Assembly (NCBI GenBank): GCA_032718475.1
Contig: JAUCBJ010006543.1
Coordinates: 1-64,000 of the forward strand
Reading direction: 5' to 3'
DNA length: 64,000 nucleotides
Source of the DNA: Nemertoderma westbladi
Lineage: Eukaryota; Xenacoelomorpha; Nemertodermatida; Nemertodermatidae
A program made the translations under genes and the position numbers. The number at the start of each line of letters is the position of its first letter. Positions within the stretch are counted from its first letter, which is position 1. The notes below the pieces were generated by a model. The model had not been told where the DNA came from, did not search any database, and saw nothing but the letters and a program-made list of their open reading frames with translations. Positions 23,370 through 34,345 of this stretch are shown here, piece after piece.

Positions 23370-23845
23370 CTAATATTTTAAAATAACAATATCTTTTACC
23401 CGACTTTTAAAAACATTTATATTGGGAGAGTTAACTACTTCTACAGGTAATTCGTTCCATATATCAACTACGCGATTTGAAAATCTAAATTTACTAATTT
23501 GTAATCTGGCATATCGTTTAAATAATTTGAAATTATGACCTATATTGCTACGTTCACCATTTCCATAAGTAAAAAAATCATCAAAATTTAAATCAACACA
23601 GCTATTTATAATATTGTAAACCATTATTAAATCTGATATGACGGTGCATTTCAAGTGGTTATAACTGTAGTTACGTTAATCGACAAGGTAACTCTTGCGA
23701 TCTAGTTTACAGCGAGCAAAAAGACACTGGGTAAAAAAGCGCTGTACTTGTTCAATCAAGTCAATAGTTCCAACGTTGAATGGTGACTGGTGTACAATAC
23801 TCAAGTAATGGACGCAAATAAGCCTTGTAAGCGGTTAGTAGATCA
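23370..23845 (-). pseudogene. CR1-like LINE ORF2 C-terminus (copy A)
   Basis: On the minus strand one reads AYKAYLRPLLEYCTPV, then after a frameshift LIEQVQRFFTQCLF, an in-frame TAA, and then SDLIMVYNIINS, GHNFKLFKRYARLQ, FRFSNRVVDIWNELPVEVV and NVFKSRV. These are the closing blocks of CR1/L2-type ORF2 proteins (VRP.LEY..PVW; IE.VQRR.TK; GDLI.VYKI; RGH..KL; F..R....WN.LP..VV). The reverse transcriptase domain is absent upstream, where a minisatellite begins. The fragment is dead: one frameshift and one stop. Confidence 0.82.
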
Positions 23846-24239
23846 AAGTATAAAAACATCGGAAAATCATATTAACTATTTTAAATGCTTTTTTTAACTT
23901 GTTCTCTAAAATATAAATTAAATTTTAAATATTGTAATTCCGAGATCACTGCATGACTCATCACTTGGCAATAATTTGTTAAACAAAATATATGGATACA
24001 TGGTGGTACTACTACTTGTTGAAATAATTGAAAATTGAAACTGAACATTTATGGGCAGCAATTGTAATTTGCCACTTAGTCGCCCAGTCTTCCAACTGAT
24101 TCAATGCCAAATATTATATGTAATATTATATGTATCTGAGGCAAATCGGAGCAGAACTCAAATTCTGTTTAGCGGTGGTCCAGATGTATAACCCTTGGGC
24201 CAACATGTCTGGTTAATATGAAAATAAATTAACCCGATA

Positions 24240-24957
24240 AAAGCCCATAACTGAGAAAAAGGCATGTTAAAACCAGTAATTAAGAAAAATAAAATTAATG
24301 AATTAAATACCAATAATATAGAAAAAAAAGGCAAGTAAAAACCAGTAATAAAGTAAAAAGGCAAGTAAAAACCGGTAATAAAGTATAGCAAAGTAAAGCA
24401 AGTAAAACTGATAATAAAGAAAAAAAAGATCAAGTGAAAACCGGTATGAAGGAAAAAAGGCAAGTAAAAACCGGTAATAAAGAAAAGGCAAGTAAAAACT
24501 GGAAATGAAGAAAAGAAAGGTCTTAAGTAAAAACCAGTAATAAAGAAAAAAAGGCAAGTAAAAACCAGTAATGAAGAAAAAGGTCTTAAGTAAAAACTGG
24601 TACTAGTAATAAAGAAAAAAAAGGCTAGTAAAAACCGGTAATGAAAAAAAATGCAAATAAAAACCGGAAATAAAGGAAATGGCAAGTAAAAACTGGTAAT
24701 GAAGAAAAAAAGATCTTAAGTAAAAACCGGTTATGAAGAAAAAAGGCTACTAGTAATAAAGAAAAAAAAGGCTAGTAAAAACCGGTAATGAAAAAAAAAA
24801 TGCAAATAAAAAACGGAAATAAAGGAAATGGCAAGTAAAAACTGGTAATGAAGAAAAAAAGATCTTAAGTAAAAACCGGTTATGAAGAAAAAAAGTAAAA
24901 CTGGTAATGAAGAAAAAAGGTCTTAAGTAAAATCTGTTTATGAAGAAAAAAGGTTCC
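24240..24957. repeat. ~30-bp A-rich minisatellite (copy A)
   Basis: Units such as AAAGGCAAGTAAAAACCGGT, followed by AATAAAGAAAA, repeat with variations (GGTCTTAAG, ATGAAG, AAATGCAAAT), giving about 24 units. The minus-strand frames are Phe/Leu/Tyr-rich and periodic and are not genes. The array is about 600 bp shorter than in copy B. Confidence 0.93.
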
Positions 24958-24999
24958 AAATGCTTTTATGACTTAAGTTGATATCTGCTCAACTAAACT

Positions 25000-25390
25000 G
25001 GGGCTAGATCTCCCCCTCCCCCCCCCCCCCCCCCCCAGGGGGCTAAAGGGGCAAGAAAAGAGCTGAAAAAATGGAACGATTCTTAGCAGTGGGTAAGAAA
25101 TGGGTGTGGATTGGTCAGGAGTGGGCTAAATGTACCTTATATATGATTTTGGAGGTTTTGCTGTCACTTTTTGCCATTTCTCATTAAGACCAGCTTATAA
25201 AATGCGAGTGTAGTTCTTATTAGTTGTTTAGCCTGGGCTCTCAGTATAAAAAAAATTCTGCATTATGAAATAAAAAAAAGCTATATGTATATTTTTTGTC
25301 ATCATATATTTGTTATTAAAAATAAAAAAAAGCTTATGTGTATATTTTTTATCATCATTTATTTGTTATTAAAAATAAAGTAAAATCGCT
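25000..25390. other. C-tract and short tandem repeat next to LINE-alpha
   Basis: A C-tract lies at about 25013-25036. At 25268-25380 a ~63-bp AT-rich unit (AAAAAAAGCT...TGTATATTTTTT...TCATCAT...ATTTGTTATTAAAAATAA) is repeated twice in tandem. It lies just downstream of the LINE-alpha stop and may be its 3' untranslated region. Confidence 0.6.
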
Positions 25391-25462
25391 TATATTCTCA
25401 ATTTCTCAGATATCTTATTTCTAAATTATATTTGTTATATTTAATAATTCATGTTAGCAGAT

Positions 25463-27281
25463 TCAACCCGTTATGTGCTCCAACCAGAAAATGGGAGGGG
25501 TGCATTTCTGCGCATTGTGACGGATATGTACTAATTTGGGTAGATACAGTATACCACATATGTAAGATACGCTGGAATCGTAACTAAAACCAAAAAGTTT
25601 TCTAATAATATTATTATATCCAACGCGGAATTTACTATATGTGGAGAGTGGAAAATTACTTCTCGCCCATAGGGAGTTACAGTAGATCTGAGTGCAAAAT
25701 GACCTGAAAAGTTTTATTTTGACAATTTTTGAGCAATAGCTAAATTTACGTATTAAAAAGTTTCCTCTTCTATAAAGACTTGACAGTTGGTTAAGGATAT
25801 CATAATTGTTGTCAGTTGTGTTGTGGAAAGTATTGCCTAAGTACTTGTATTTACTTACAGTTTCTATTGATTTACCATTAATACTGATAACAAGGCTATT
25901 TTTATATGATTTTGGTGTATAGGTTATGAACTTAGATTTCTTAATATTAATAACGATGGAGTGCCTATCTGGGAAGTCTATGTAAGTATCAATAAGTTTT
26001 CTTAGACCAGCTATGGAATTAGAAACTAAAGACAGGACATCAGCGTACATTAAGTGAATACACCTATGTTTATTAAGTTGACAACCTATATTAGTATTGT
26101 TAAGTTCCCTACTAAGGTCGTCTACGTAAACAGCGTACAGATAACCAGATAGAATCCCCCCTTGTTTTGTCCCGTTTGTTACCGTAAAACTTTGAGTTTT
26201 GACATAATTTTGACGTAAAGCTTTGAAAACTTAAGAGTTTGAAAACGATACCAATACCTGATAATCCTAATATAAAAAGTAGAAATATTGCGATCAACTA
26301 ATTTAGAGAATAATTTATAGTGATTAACTAAGTCAAAGTCGAAGGCTTTAGAAGAGTCTATAAAACAAATGTAAATTGGGCTGTCATTATCCAAATAGTA
26401 CTGTATTATTTCTTTTAAAGTGTATATGAATAATTCTGTGCTTAACTTATTTTTGAAGGCAAATTGTGAATCGGAAGTAATTAGTTTTGCGCCAAATCGG
26501 TCAAGATATACTAATTCTAGAATTTTACTACTAATTGATGCGAGATAGCAATGCCCCTATAATTGTCAAAATTTGTATTATCATCGTTCTTATCCTTCAC
26601 AATGGGCAGGATATTGCAACGTATGAGATCGTCATTTAAGTAGCCATGTACATTACAGATTGTGAAAATGGAAGCCAAATGCGAAAATAAACGAGCCATA
26701 CCATTCATGTAATGTTCGCTGGCCAAACCATCAGGGCCAGTTTTACCAGGGGACAATCTACAAACGGCTACAGCTACTTCGGCGTCTGTTACAAGCATAC
26801 CGGTATCATTATTATACACAATATGAGTAAATATTGATTCAAGCTTTTCCTTGTCAGAGTCACTGTTGACCTTATTGTAAAGGGATGAGAATTTATCCTG
26901 AAAAAGGTTGCAAATGTCTTGCTCACCAACCGCACCACCAACTTTACTTGAAAGTGGGACGTTTGTACTGCAATGTTTCTTTACATTATTCCAGAAGTTG
27001 TTTTGATTATTGGAATACATTGACTCTGCAAGTTTATTAGCAGGAATACCCTTTTCCGTAAATTTACATTGTTTTAAAGCATGTTTGAACTCAAGTTTAA
27101 AATGTATATAATCACGAAATATTTGTCCTGCTCGGGGTCTCCCACTAGAGCGCCAAATACGAAAATGTAATCTTGATTCATCGTATTTCGATTTAATGAG
27201 ATCGTTCCATCCCGGCACTGTATTACATGTGTGGGACCCAGTTGGGTTTTTATTTTTAGGAATAGTTTGTTCAGCTGCCAT
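25463..27281 (-). pseudogene. LINE-alpha reverse transcriptase, degenerate (copy A)
   Basis: Three frame-shifted blocks read 5' to 3' on the minus strand. 27281-26517: linker and RT start, with VPGWNDLIKSKYDESR, GRPRAGQIFRDY, GKTGPDGLASEHY and NFDNYRGIAIS. 26394-26179: RT motif A, CFIDSSKAFD, with its catalytic Asp. About 26200-25463: NGTKQGGILSGYLYAVYVDD, then HLMYADVLSLVSNS and the C-terminal end. The motif normally reading YADD is YAD-V: one aspartate codon is missing, so the polymerase is inactive. The endonuclease domain is absent. Frames 2, 0 and 1 are needed to read it. It belongs to the APE-type non-LTR group. I do not assign a clade. Confidence 0.85.
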
Positions 27282-27476
27282 ATTAATAATACAGTTGAGT
27301 AGACAAAATATGACGTAATGGAATCAATTATCAATGATACCTAGCTACTTGGAAGATGGTGAACACCTAATTTAATTATTATTTATTTTTACATTAGCAG
27401 ATTGAGATTGAGTTCTTGAATATGAAAATATAGAATACTCACTTTTGTAGAAAGTAGAGTCAATTTTATCATTCTG

Positions 27477-27641
27477 AATTGTGCCACTTATTACTTTTTT
27501 TTTATTTTTTTTAAACGATTTTTTGGTTTGTCGTTTTTGCTCGACCAAAAAGTCAATTCTTTGGTCAACCAAAAACTACTTTTTGGTTGACTAAAAAGTC
27601 AGTTAAAAAAAAGAAAAAAAGAAGTAATAAGTGGCACAATT
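27477..27641. mobile_element. 165-bp hairpin element (copy A)
   Basis: AATTGTGCCACTTATTACTT and its exact complement AAGTAATAAGTGGCACAATT form 20-bp terminal inverted repeats. The interior is low-complexity, with repeated ACCAAAAA and TTTTTGGTTGAC in both orientations. A MITE-like element with no coding capacity. Confidence 0.75.
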
Positions 27642-27706
27642 ATTCAGCCACCATTTGACATTCAAATAATTCATACTAACTTACACAGTATCTTCTGTTT
27701 ATTGTT

Positions 27707-27724
27707 GGCCCTTAAAAAAGGGCC
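27707..27724 (-). promoter_or_regulatory. Histone-type 3' stem-loop look-alike (copy A)
   Basis: The minus strand reads ACCAACCAAAAC, then GGCCCTTTTTTAAGGGCC, then AACAATAAACAGAAGA. Replication-dependent histone mRNAs end in a GGYYYT-loop-ARRRCC stem-loop preceded by CCAAA and followed by a purine-rich element. All three parts are imitated here, although the stem is 7 bp rather than 6. No histone coding sequence lies upstream. It may be a captured histone 3' end or a chance hairpin. Confidence 0.4.
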
Positions 27725-27977
27725 GTTTTGGTTGGTAGGTCAGTTGGCCTTTATTTATTTATTTATTTATTATTTAATCCGGGCTAGCATACATCCCATA
27801 TCAATATTACATACTGTAGAATGAATATTATTTATGCACTTTATACGTAATTTATAGAATTACATATTTGTACCGTGGAACAGACCCCAGAGCTGGACGA
27901 TTGATATAAGAGTAAATACCAAATTAATATAATATATGTACACCAATTATTTATAATAACAATAATAAATAACACTT

Positions 27978-29400
27978 TAGTATAATGTTCACTGGCTAGT
28001 CCATCTGGACCAATCTTGTCACGAGATATCTTACCTACTGCAAATGCTACTTCAATGTCAGTCACAAACATATCCTTATTGAACTCAATGTTATTAAACA
28101 TAGCTTCTACTTTATCCTTTTCAGTATCACTGTTAACTTTATTATAAAGGTCCGCAAATTTTTCTTTAAAGAGATCACATATATCGTTTTCTCCTACCAC
28201 AGTACCTGGAAAGAGGTACATTAGCACCACAATGTTTTTTCACATTATTCCAGAATTCATTTTGGCTATCAGAGTACAGTGATTCTGCAAGTTTGTCAGC
28301 ACGCAAATTCTTATCTCTACGCTTACACTGTTTCAAAGCTCGTTTAAACTCAAATTTAGCATGCATGTAGTCATGGAAAATCTGTCCAGCCCTAGGGGAT
28401 CCATGTGTAGGCCAAATACTCAAATACCAAAAAATAGCCTCCTCGATTCATTATATTTATGTTTAACGAGGTCGTTCCAACCAGGTACAACCCTAGACTG
28501 CTGATGGGGAACTTTTTGGAATGGTCCGGTGCGTAAGCTAGCTTTACCACACAGACAATGGCATTATAATAATTATCAATTGCATTTTTATGCAGTGTAC
28601 ACCTACATTGTGCATCATGACATTCACATACGTTCTTAGGAATAATAATTTTACTAAGCAGATTATTTAGCACCAATTGATAATTAAGATTAGCAGCCAT
28701 TGTTTTACTCCAGTCACATTTTTGCATGGATGAATTTATTAAAGCAACTGTCACTATTATTACTCGATCTATTATTTTTCAGCACAGGTACAATACAAAT
28801 TATCCATTCCAATATCCAAATTAAATAATACTGGCATATGGTCTGAGACAGACAATTCATTGACTGTAACTGAATGCATCAACGGTACAACACTGCCAGT
28901 GCATGCCACATGGTCCAGCCATGAACATGTATTATGAGCAGCACTCACGAATGTAAATGTTCCCACTGGAAGTAAGTTAATGTCATATAAAATCATATTC
29001 ATATTTTTGCACCAATTATTGGTATAATTAAAATAACGTGAGTCCGAGCCTGCATTAAAATCTCCTATCACGACACAGTGGGATGTATTCGCACAATCTA
29101 TTATTGAACTGATCTTACCAAGTGTTTCTAAAAATTAATCATCGTTATCCGTGCATTCATTCGTAAGGCATATATATGTTTAACAGTAGGATTGTCATAT
29201 TGTCATTTTTGTATTTAATCCCAAAAGTTCTCGGTTCCTTATAATCTATAATTTCAATGAATTGAGCTATATTATTTTTATATAAAAATCCAACTCCACC
29301 ATATGGTCTATCTTGCAGTAGGGTGTCTCTGTAATCAACAGGCAAGATACCTCCAAGCAGACCAATCAAGTGCAAATCCTGCACAAGGCTGTTTAAACAA
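27978..29400 (-). pseudogene. LINE-beta: endonuclease and RT start, degenerate
   Basis: A second LINE related to LINE-alpha. 29384-29157 holds the middle of an APE-type endonuclease (DRPYGGVGFLYKNN, LLLNIYMPYE). 29071-28772 holds its end (IGDFNAGSDS, CSWLDHV, LSVSDHMPVLF), including the GDxN and SDH catalytic motifs that cut target DNA. 28754-27978 holds the linker and RT start (HGSPRAGQIFHDYMHAKFEF, DKIGPDGLASEHY). The blocks sit in different frames, and the RT is lost after SEHY. It is related to LINE-alpha but clearly diverged, so it is a separate insertion. The 5' part runs on to about 29480, with sequence shared with 40890-40990. Confidence 0.82.
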
Positions 29401-29489
29401 TGTTACGCTGACTGATTCACATCTACGACTGTAGCATCAATCACAGCTTTAAACTTACTGAATCGAGGAAAGCTAACCATTCCTTCAAT

Positions 29490-29830
29490 TTCTGTTAACA
29501 ACCTTGTGGCGGATTGCTTCAAAGTTATATGTGCTGCCAAGAAACATCTAGAAACAATGAGACACTACAGAAACGCAGCGCTTGTCACACAAAAGTGCTG
29601 GAGAGGCTCCAGCACTTTTGTGTGAACTCTGGGTTTAGATTTGGTTGCGTGGATCACAGATGTCAACAAGAACATCGTGTTTAGAACAGTTGTAAGTGTA
29701 TTTGGCAACAAGTGTATTGATGAATCTCAGTTGGTTTGAGACGATTCCATTAAAAAATTCAAAACACGGCAGTGGGAAAAACATATTTACATCTGGGGAT
29801 TCAAGCCAAAAGAATTGAGATTATTCTTTA
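29490..29830. other. Non-coding stretch with a perfect 18-bp hairpin
   Basis: No coding region was recognised. It contains the perfect hairpin at 29586-29624, which is listed separately. Confidence 0.4.
29586..29624. repeat. Perfect 18-bp-stem hairpin, 3-nt loop
   Basis: CACACAAAAGTGCTGGAG, loop AGG, CTCCAGCACTTTTGTGTG. It contains no long T-run, is longer and more GC-rich than its neighbours, and resembles neither a tRNA nor a known RNA. It could be a tiny MITE or a snap-back of replication origin. Confidence 0.85.
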
Positions 29831-29833
29831 CAC

Positions 29834-30048
29834 GGGGGTGGGGTCACTTACCACTTAATGAGTCTGAGCCCGGAGAGTCTTTAAACTGAGATATTTTCTA
29901 CACAGATGGGGTCACAAGTCGAGTCCACGCCCAGATTGACTCTATAAACTGAGATATTTCTCTACAGGGGGGTCACAAGTTGCGTTCGAGCCTGGAGAGA
30001 CCCATTAAACGAAGATATTTCTCTGCAGGGAGAGACTCATTAAACTGA
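29834..30048 (+). repeat. Degenerate ~55-65-bp tandem repeat
   Basis: AAACTGAGATATTT-(T)CTACA-GGGGTCACAAGT-GAG(C/T)CC units repeat three to four times with substitutions and small gaps. Confidence 0.7.
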
Positions 30049-30062
30049 CTTTCAACTGCCAC

Positions 30063-30447
30063 AGGCACAGCTACCACTGGGTCCTCCATGAACACAGCGT
30101 CCCAGACTGAACCAAGGACGACATCGCTAATGGCTGGGCCAGTCAGATGGGTTTGTGGACCATATCAGCTAGCCCAGTTAATTGTGGTATTTCAGCCACA
30201 ATTTCCTTGCCCGCTGATTGTGCTTTCGCCACCACCACCTCAGCCCTTGGCTTCCTCAGTTTGGCTTGTCCGAATCAGTTTTGGATGTCCATAAATGGCA
30301 GGGGCTGGATAGGATTCAGCGATAGTAATATCGCTAATCTGTGCTGAGACCTGAGTTGTTTCCATACAGATAATGGGAATGTTCTGACCCTTCTCACATA
30401 TGACTCTCTCTAGCCACTTCTCTTTGGATATGATCCAGTTCTAGAGA
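30063..30447 (-). repeat. Transposon N-terminal fragment, tandem unit 1
   Basis: The first of two direct copies 385 bp apart, starting GGCACAGCTACCACTGGGTC. A third copy at 32606 is followed by a large insertion and resumes at 34346. The minus strand has short open stretches (Val/Pro-rich; VSAQI.DITIA.PIQP), matching the N-terminal region of the DDE transposon described for 34346-35110. The unit is stop-ridden and has no function as a protein. Confidence 0.75.
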
Positions 30448-30766
30448 GGCACAGCTACCACTGGGTCCTCCATGAACACAGCGTCCCAGACTGAACCAAG
30501 GACATCGCTAATGGCTGGGCCAGTCAGATGGGTTTGTGGACCATATCAGCTAGCCCAGTTAATTGTGGTATTTCAGCCACAATTTCCTTGCCCGCTGATT
30601 GTGGTTTCGCCACCACCACCTCAGCCCTTGGCTTCCTCAGTTTGGCTTATCCGGATCAGTTTTGGATGTTCATAAATAGCAGGGGCTGGATAGGATCAGC
30701 GATAGTAATATCGCTAATCTGTGCAGAGACCTGAGTTTTTTCCATACAGATAATGGGAATGTTCTA
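30448..30766 (-). repeat. Transposon N-terminal fragment, tandem unit 2
   Basis: Nearly the same sequence as unit 1 until GGGAATGTTCT. It lacks a CGA triplet in the ACCAAGGACGACATC stretch and then diverges. The tandem arrangement points to unequal crossover or slippage rather than transposition. Confidence 0.75.
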
Positions 30767-30837
30767 CCAATTCATTCAACCAATGGGGATCAAGAATTCC
30801 CTTAGTGTTGTTCTCTAAATAAACTATATATATTAAT

Positions 30838-31757
30838 ATAATAAAAATAAAATAATAGGAAGGCATTTTATACAACCATGTTCAGCATGATCCGGTCTCT
30901 TAAATATAATTTTGAGTTGAACGAATTATGTTTTTGACAGACCAATATCAAGCAAGTAAAATTATTTGGAAACAGAGAAACAACATGTTCCTATCTGTTC
31001 AACCGTAAGTAGTCATCGTTTTATTTAAGCAGGGACACAAAGCGCAACCCTGTTTAAATACTGTAAGTAAAATTATCACATTGGTTACATTTTTGCATAT
31101 GTGTTTCGCCGGGATTTGGCTCATCAGCTACACTAACCCGTGCAGGACACATGTTAATCCAACTAACTACACCAAAACCCAGCTAAACACACACACATAC
31201 ATAATAAACAAAATAGTATTGCATTCCAGATCAAATAAGCAATCATTTCCTTAGCAACACTATATGAGATAATTTGTCTAGTGCATGGTTGCTAATTATA
31301 ATAAAAATAAAATAATAGGAAGGCATTTTATACAACCATGTTCAGCATGATCCGGTCTCTTAAATATAATTTTGAGTTGAACGAATTATGTTTTTGACAG
31401 ACCAATATCAAGCAAGTAAAATTATTTGGAAACAGAGAAACAACATGTTCCTATCTGTTCAACCGTAAGTAGTCATCGTTTTATTTAAGCAGGGACACAA
31501 AGCGCAACCCTGTTTAAATACTGTAAGTAAAATTATCACATTGGTTACATTTTTGCATATGTGTTTCGCCGGGATTTGGCTCATCAGCTACACTAACCCG
31601 TGCAGGACACATGTTAATCCAACTAACTACACCAAAACCCAGCTAAACACACACACATACATAATAAACAAAATAGTATTGCATTCCAGATCAAATAAGC
31701 AATCATTTCCTTAGCAACACTATATGAGATAATTTGTCTAGTGCATGGTTGCTAATT
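30838..31757 (+). repeat. Perfect 460-bp tandem duplication
   Basis: 30838-31297 and 31298-31757 look identical base for base (both begin with TAATAAAAATAAAATAATAG and end GTGCATGGTTGCTAATT). There is no coding content. Each unit holds an inverted TTTAAGCAGGG/CCCTGTTTAAA pair. Such identity means a very recent event or an assembly artefact. Confidence 0.93.
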
Positions 31758-31859
31758 CCATGCATATATATTAATATAATATATATGACCCCAAATGATA
31801 TATTATAGGCTTATAAAATGCACATACGTAATATGATACATTAATGTATGCGGACCTTC

Positions 31860-32640
31860 CACTCATCTAGTGACACCCTCACTGTTCTTAGGGCAAAACC
31901 TACCTAACCCTGAAATTGCTATGTCCAGTGGCGGCAAGCATATAATTGTGGCAGGTCTTGCAAACATGCTTGCCAACTACAGGAATGGGGGGTGGGCGGG
32001 GGCCAAGCAGTCAGACGTGCCACTGCTCATGCGTCTCACCATCAACATTCTTGGGGCAGAACCACTTACACCACACCCTCTCCCATCCTTTCTGGATGTT
32101 CTTACCCAGCCGCATACGTTTCTGGTGCCTCCACTCAGTCATATAACCCCTCTTACGCCCCACATTCCGAGTGCTAGTGAGATTGGCCAGCATTGGGGGC
32201 AATGCTTCATCAGCCTGTCTCACCCACTTTATGTTGGCAATTTTTGATCTTTCTGGTTCTTTTGGATTTTGGTTTTAGGGGTTTAGATTTCTGGACTGTA
32301 TGTTTTCGTATGTAAATGGATAGAGGGACATTCTCGGAGGATGAGAGAAATTGGAATGTGGAAGTTCTATTTGGGTTGGGGTTGATGTAGAAGGGCCAGA
32401 GGAAATAATCAGTACTGAGGAAGGTAACTGATGGACGGTAGGGACACTGGGATAAGAATGCTCACCATAAAGGTCTCTGTTCCCAGGAGGGAAGCTGGTC
32501 CATGCCACCTGTGGCGGTGGCAGGGACACGGATGCGGGCAGCGGTGCCACCATCTGGATATAATCAGTCGCCACAAATGTGGCATGATCAATTTCAACAG
32601 CCACAGGCACAGCTACCACTGGGTCCTCCATAAACACAGC
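31860..32640 (-). pseudogene. DDE transposon fragment, zinc-ribbon-like and Pro-rich parts
   Basis: On the minus strand 32640-32280 reads a Val/Pro-rich segment (MFMEDPVVAVPVAVEIDH, SLPPPQVAWTSFPPG). Then 32223-32011 reads a basic segment ending CKWFCPKNVDGETHEQWH. The last part is a diverged copy of the FCP segment of block E (about 43446-43720). Together with 34346-35110 this is the broken N-terminal half of the DDE transposon family whose core is at 57079-63330. Confidence 0.5.
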
Positions 32641-32792
32641 ATCCCAGACTGAACCAAGGACATCACAGGTGCAATAGCAAGTGCAGGGCCAGTCAGCTGG
32701 GATGGTTAGACCACATCAGCTAGCCTGTAATTGCTGGTTTGGACACCACCTTAGCCCTCAGCTTCCACAGTTTCACTTGTCCAGATCAGTCT
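32606..32792 (-). repeat. Transposon N-terminal fragment, unit 3 (left part)
   Basis: Third copy of the 30063 unit, interrupted after CCAGATCAGTCT by the inverted-repeat element that follows. It resumes at 34346 with CTGGGACGTCAGTAAATGGC. Confidence 0.8.
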
Positions 32793-34345
32793 CCCAGGTA
32801 GCACAGGACGTCCACGAAAGAAATTGAACGTTCATATTTGGTACTTTTTTTATGCGAATCTGAACATCAATGAAATATTGTTCAAAATAGGTAACAATTG
32901 CTGACGTTGTGAGTAATTTACCAAATTGTGACGTTCACATTAGGTAATTTAACGTCCTAACTTTAAAGAAATTGAATATGTACCAAAACAAACGAATATT
33001 GAACGTTCAAATTGCGTCCAGTTATGCGTTCATTTCTTTGTACCTAAATATGTACGTTGTTTGAACATTTATGAACGTTCAAACATAATTTACTTTAACT
33101 TGTTATGTCAATGGCATGTTCAAACTTGTTCGTGATACAATTATCTGACTATTTATTATTGTGCAATTATTTTTTATGTTGGTTAGCCTACTCCTTGTAT
33201 GGTTGGTGTGGTTCCGCTTAGTTATATCTGGACTAATGGTTCATTCTCAATACAAAACAATTACTTTAAGTAATCGAAAAATTATTCACACAACAAAACA
33301 TTGATAACCAATACAATGCTGACGCATTTTTAAACATTTTAAACAACAAATAACATCAAAATTAGACAAAGGTGATTCTACTGATTACTAAAGCTAATAC
33401 ACTAGTACTATGTCACAAAAAATTGTAATAAAATTATTAGAATATATTAGGCCTATTGAACCAAGAAAATAACAAACAAAGAAAACCGCAAAAGTTTGTC
33501 TATTTTGATACCAACTGACCAAATACCATTACATTTTGTTGAGATAAATCGGATATATGGGCGTTGGAATGTTCAAACTTCTATCATGCGTAGGGTAATT
33601 TTTTTAATCGCAAAACATTATTTTTTATTTTACAAATTTATCATATTATATAAACCTTTCTTACGTTTCAATTGCTTTTTGTATGTATTATTGCCTTATT
33701 GCATAGATAAAAAATTTCAAATATCAATTATAAGGTCATAAAATTAATGAATTTTTTTAAGATTCATCAATATGAAAAATCTATTTTGGCTGGAAATAAG
33801 ATAAAATACAGAAAACTAACTAATCCAATGCGAATTTGTGGATCATCACCATAATATATCATGGATACTCTTATATCACTATCGATTAAATAATTTCATA
33901 TATACTCTGATGCTTCCTTCTCTAAATGTATAGGGTATTGTAGGTGTAGGGCCGTAGGATAGGGTGTAGGGATTGGATAAGGTAGGCTAACCCCCCCCCC
34001 CCCTCCCCCCCTCCCCTCTCTACACAGAACATGCACCAACAAACAGTGATTGGTTGGTCTCACGTTAAATTTTTACGTTTATTCAACCTAATATGGACCT
34101 ATAACACACCATAAATGAACGTCTAGTGAACACGTCATTTGATCATAGATTGCCTGTGGTCTCTTTTACGTTCAATTGCCCGTTCATATTACGGTACTTC
34201 TGACGGCCAACTTTGAACTATTGAACGTTTAGCATCAATAGCATCTTATGGGAGAAATACAACGTCATATGAACATAAATCCAGAACGTCTGGACGAATA
34301 ATGAACGTAAATTTACCGTAAATTTACGTATTTGTGCTACCTGGG
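32793..34345. mobile_element. 1,553-bp element with 13-bp perfect TIRs
   Basis: The ends are CCCAGGTAGCACA and TGTGCTACCTGGG. Both subterminal regions are packed with (T)GAACGTTCA-type palindromes and ACGTTCA/TGAACGT half sites: at least eight in the left 350 bp and a similar number in the right 280 bp. The uninterrupted paralogues at 30063 and 30448 give an empty-site comparison that defines both ends and suggests a 2-bp (CT) target duplication. No transposase is encoded. An 81-codon frame in the middle is not protein-like. It is a non-autonomous DNA transposon of unidentified superfamily, with an internal C-tract near 33991-34015. Confidence 0.78.

Larger units (their letters stand above)
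21688..29072. repeat. Segmental duplication, copy A
   Basis: Nearly collinear with 44565-52522. The content is a TTAA foldback element, a CR1-like LINE end, a ~30-bp minisatellite, a C-tract, LINE-alpha, a small hairpin element, a histone-like stem-loop and part of LINE-beta, in the same order. Differences are scattered substitutions, a longer minisatellite in B and a few small indels. Copy A continues past the homology end into more of LINE-beta, whereas B stops abruptly. A therefore looks like the parent of B. Confidence 0.95.

Noticed and set aside
24158-24959. Phe/Leu/Tyr-rich membrane-like proteins on the minus strand (also 46973-47988)
   Set aside because: The frames are translations of the A-rich minisatellite and repeat with its unit. 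Composition is explained by the repeat.
26179-27334. Additional minus-strand frames (for example 26112-26297 and 27074-27334) as separate genes
   Set aside because: They are out-of-frame shadows or shifted continuations of the LINE-alpha reading frame.
32409-32652. Histidine/tryptophan-rich frames on both strands
   Set aside because: They are alternative frames of the Pro/Val-rich transposon fragment on the minus strand.
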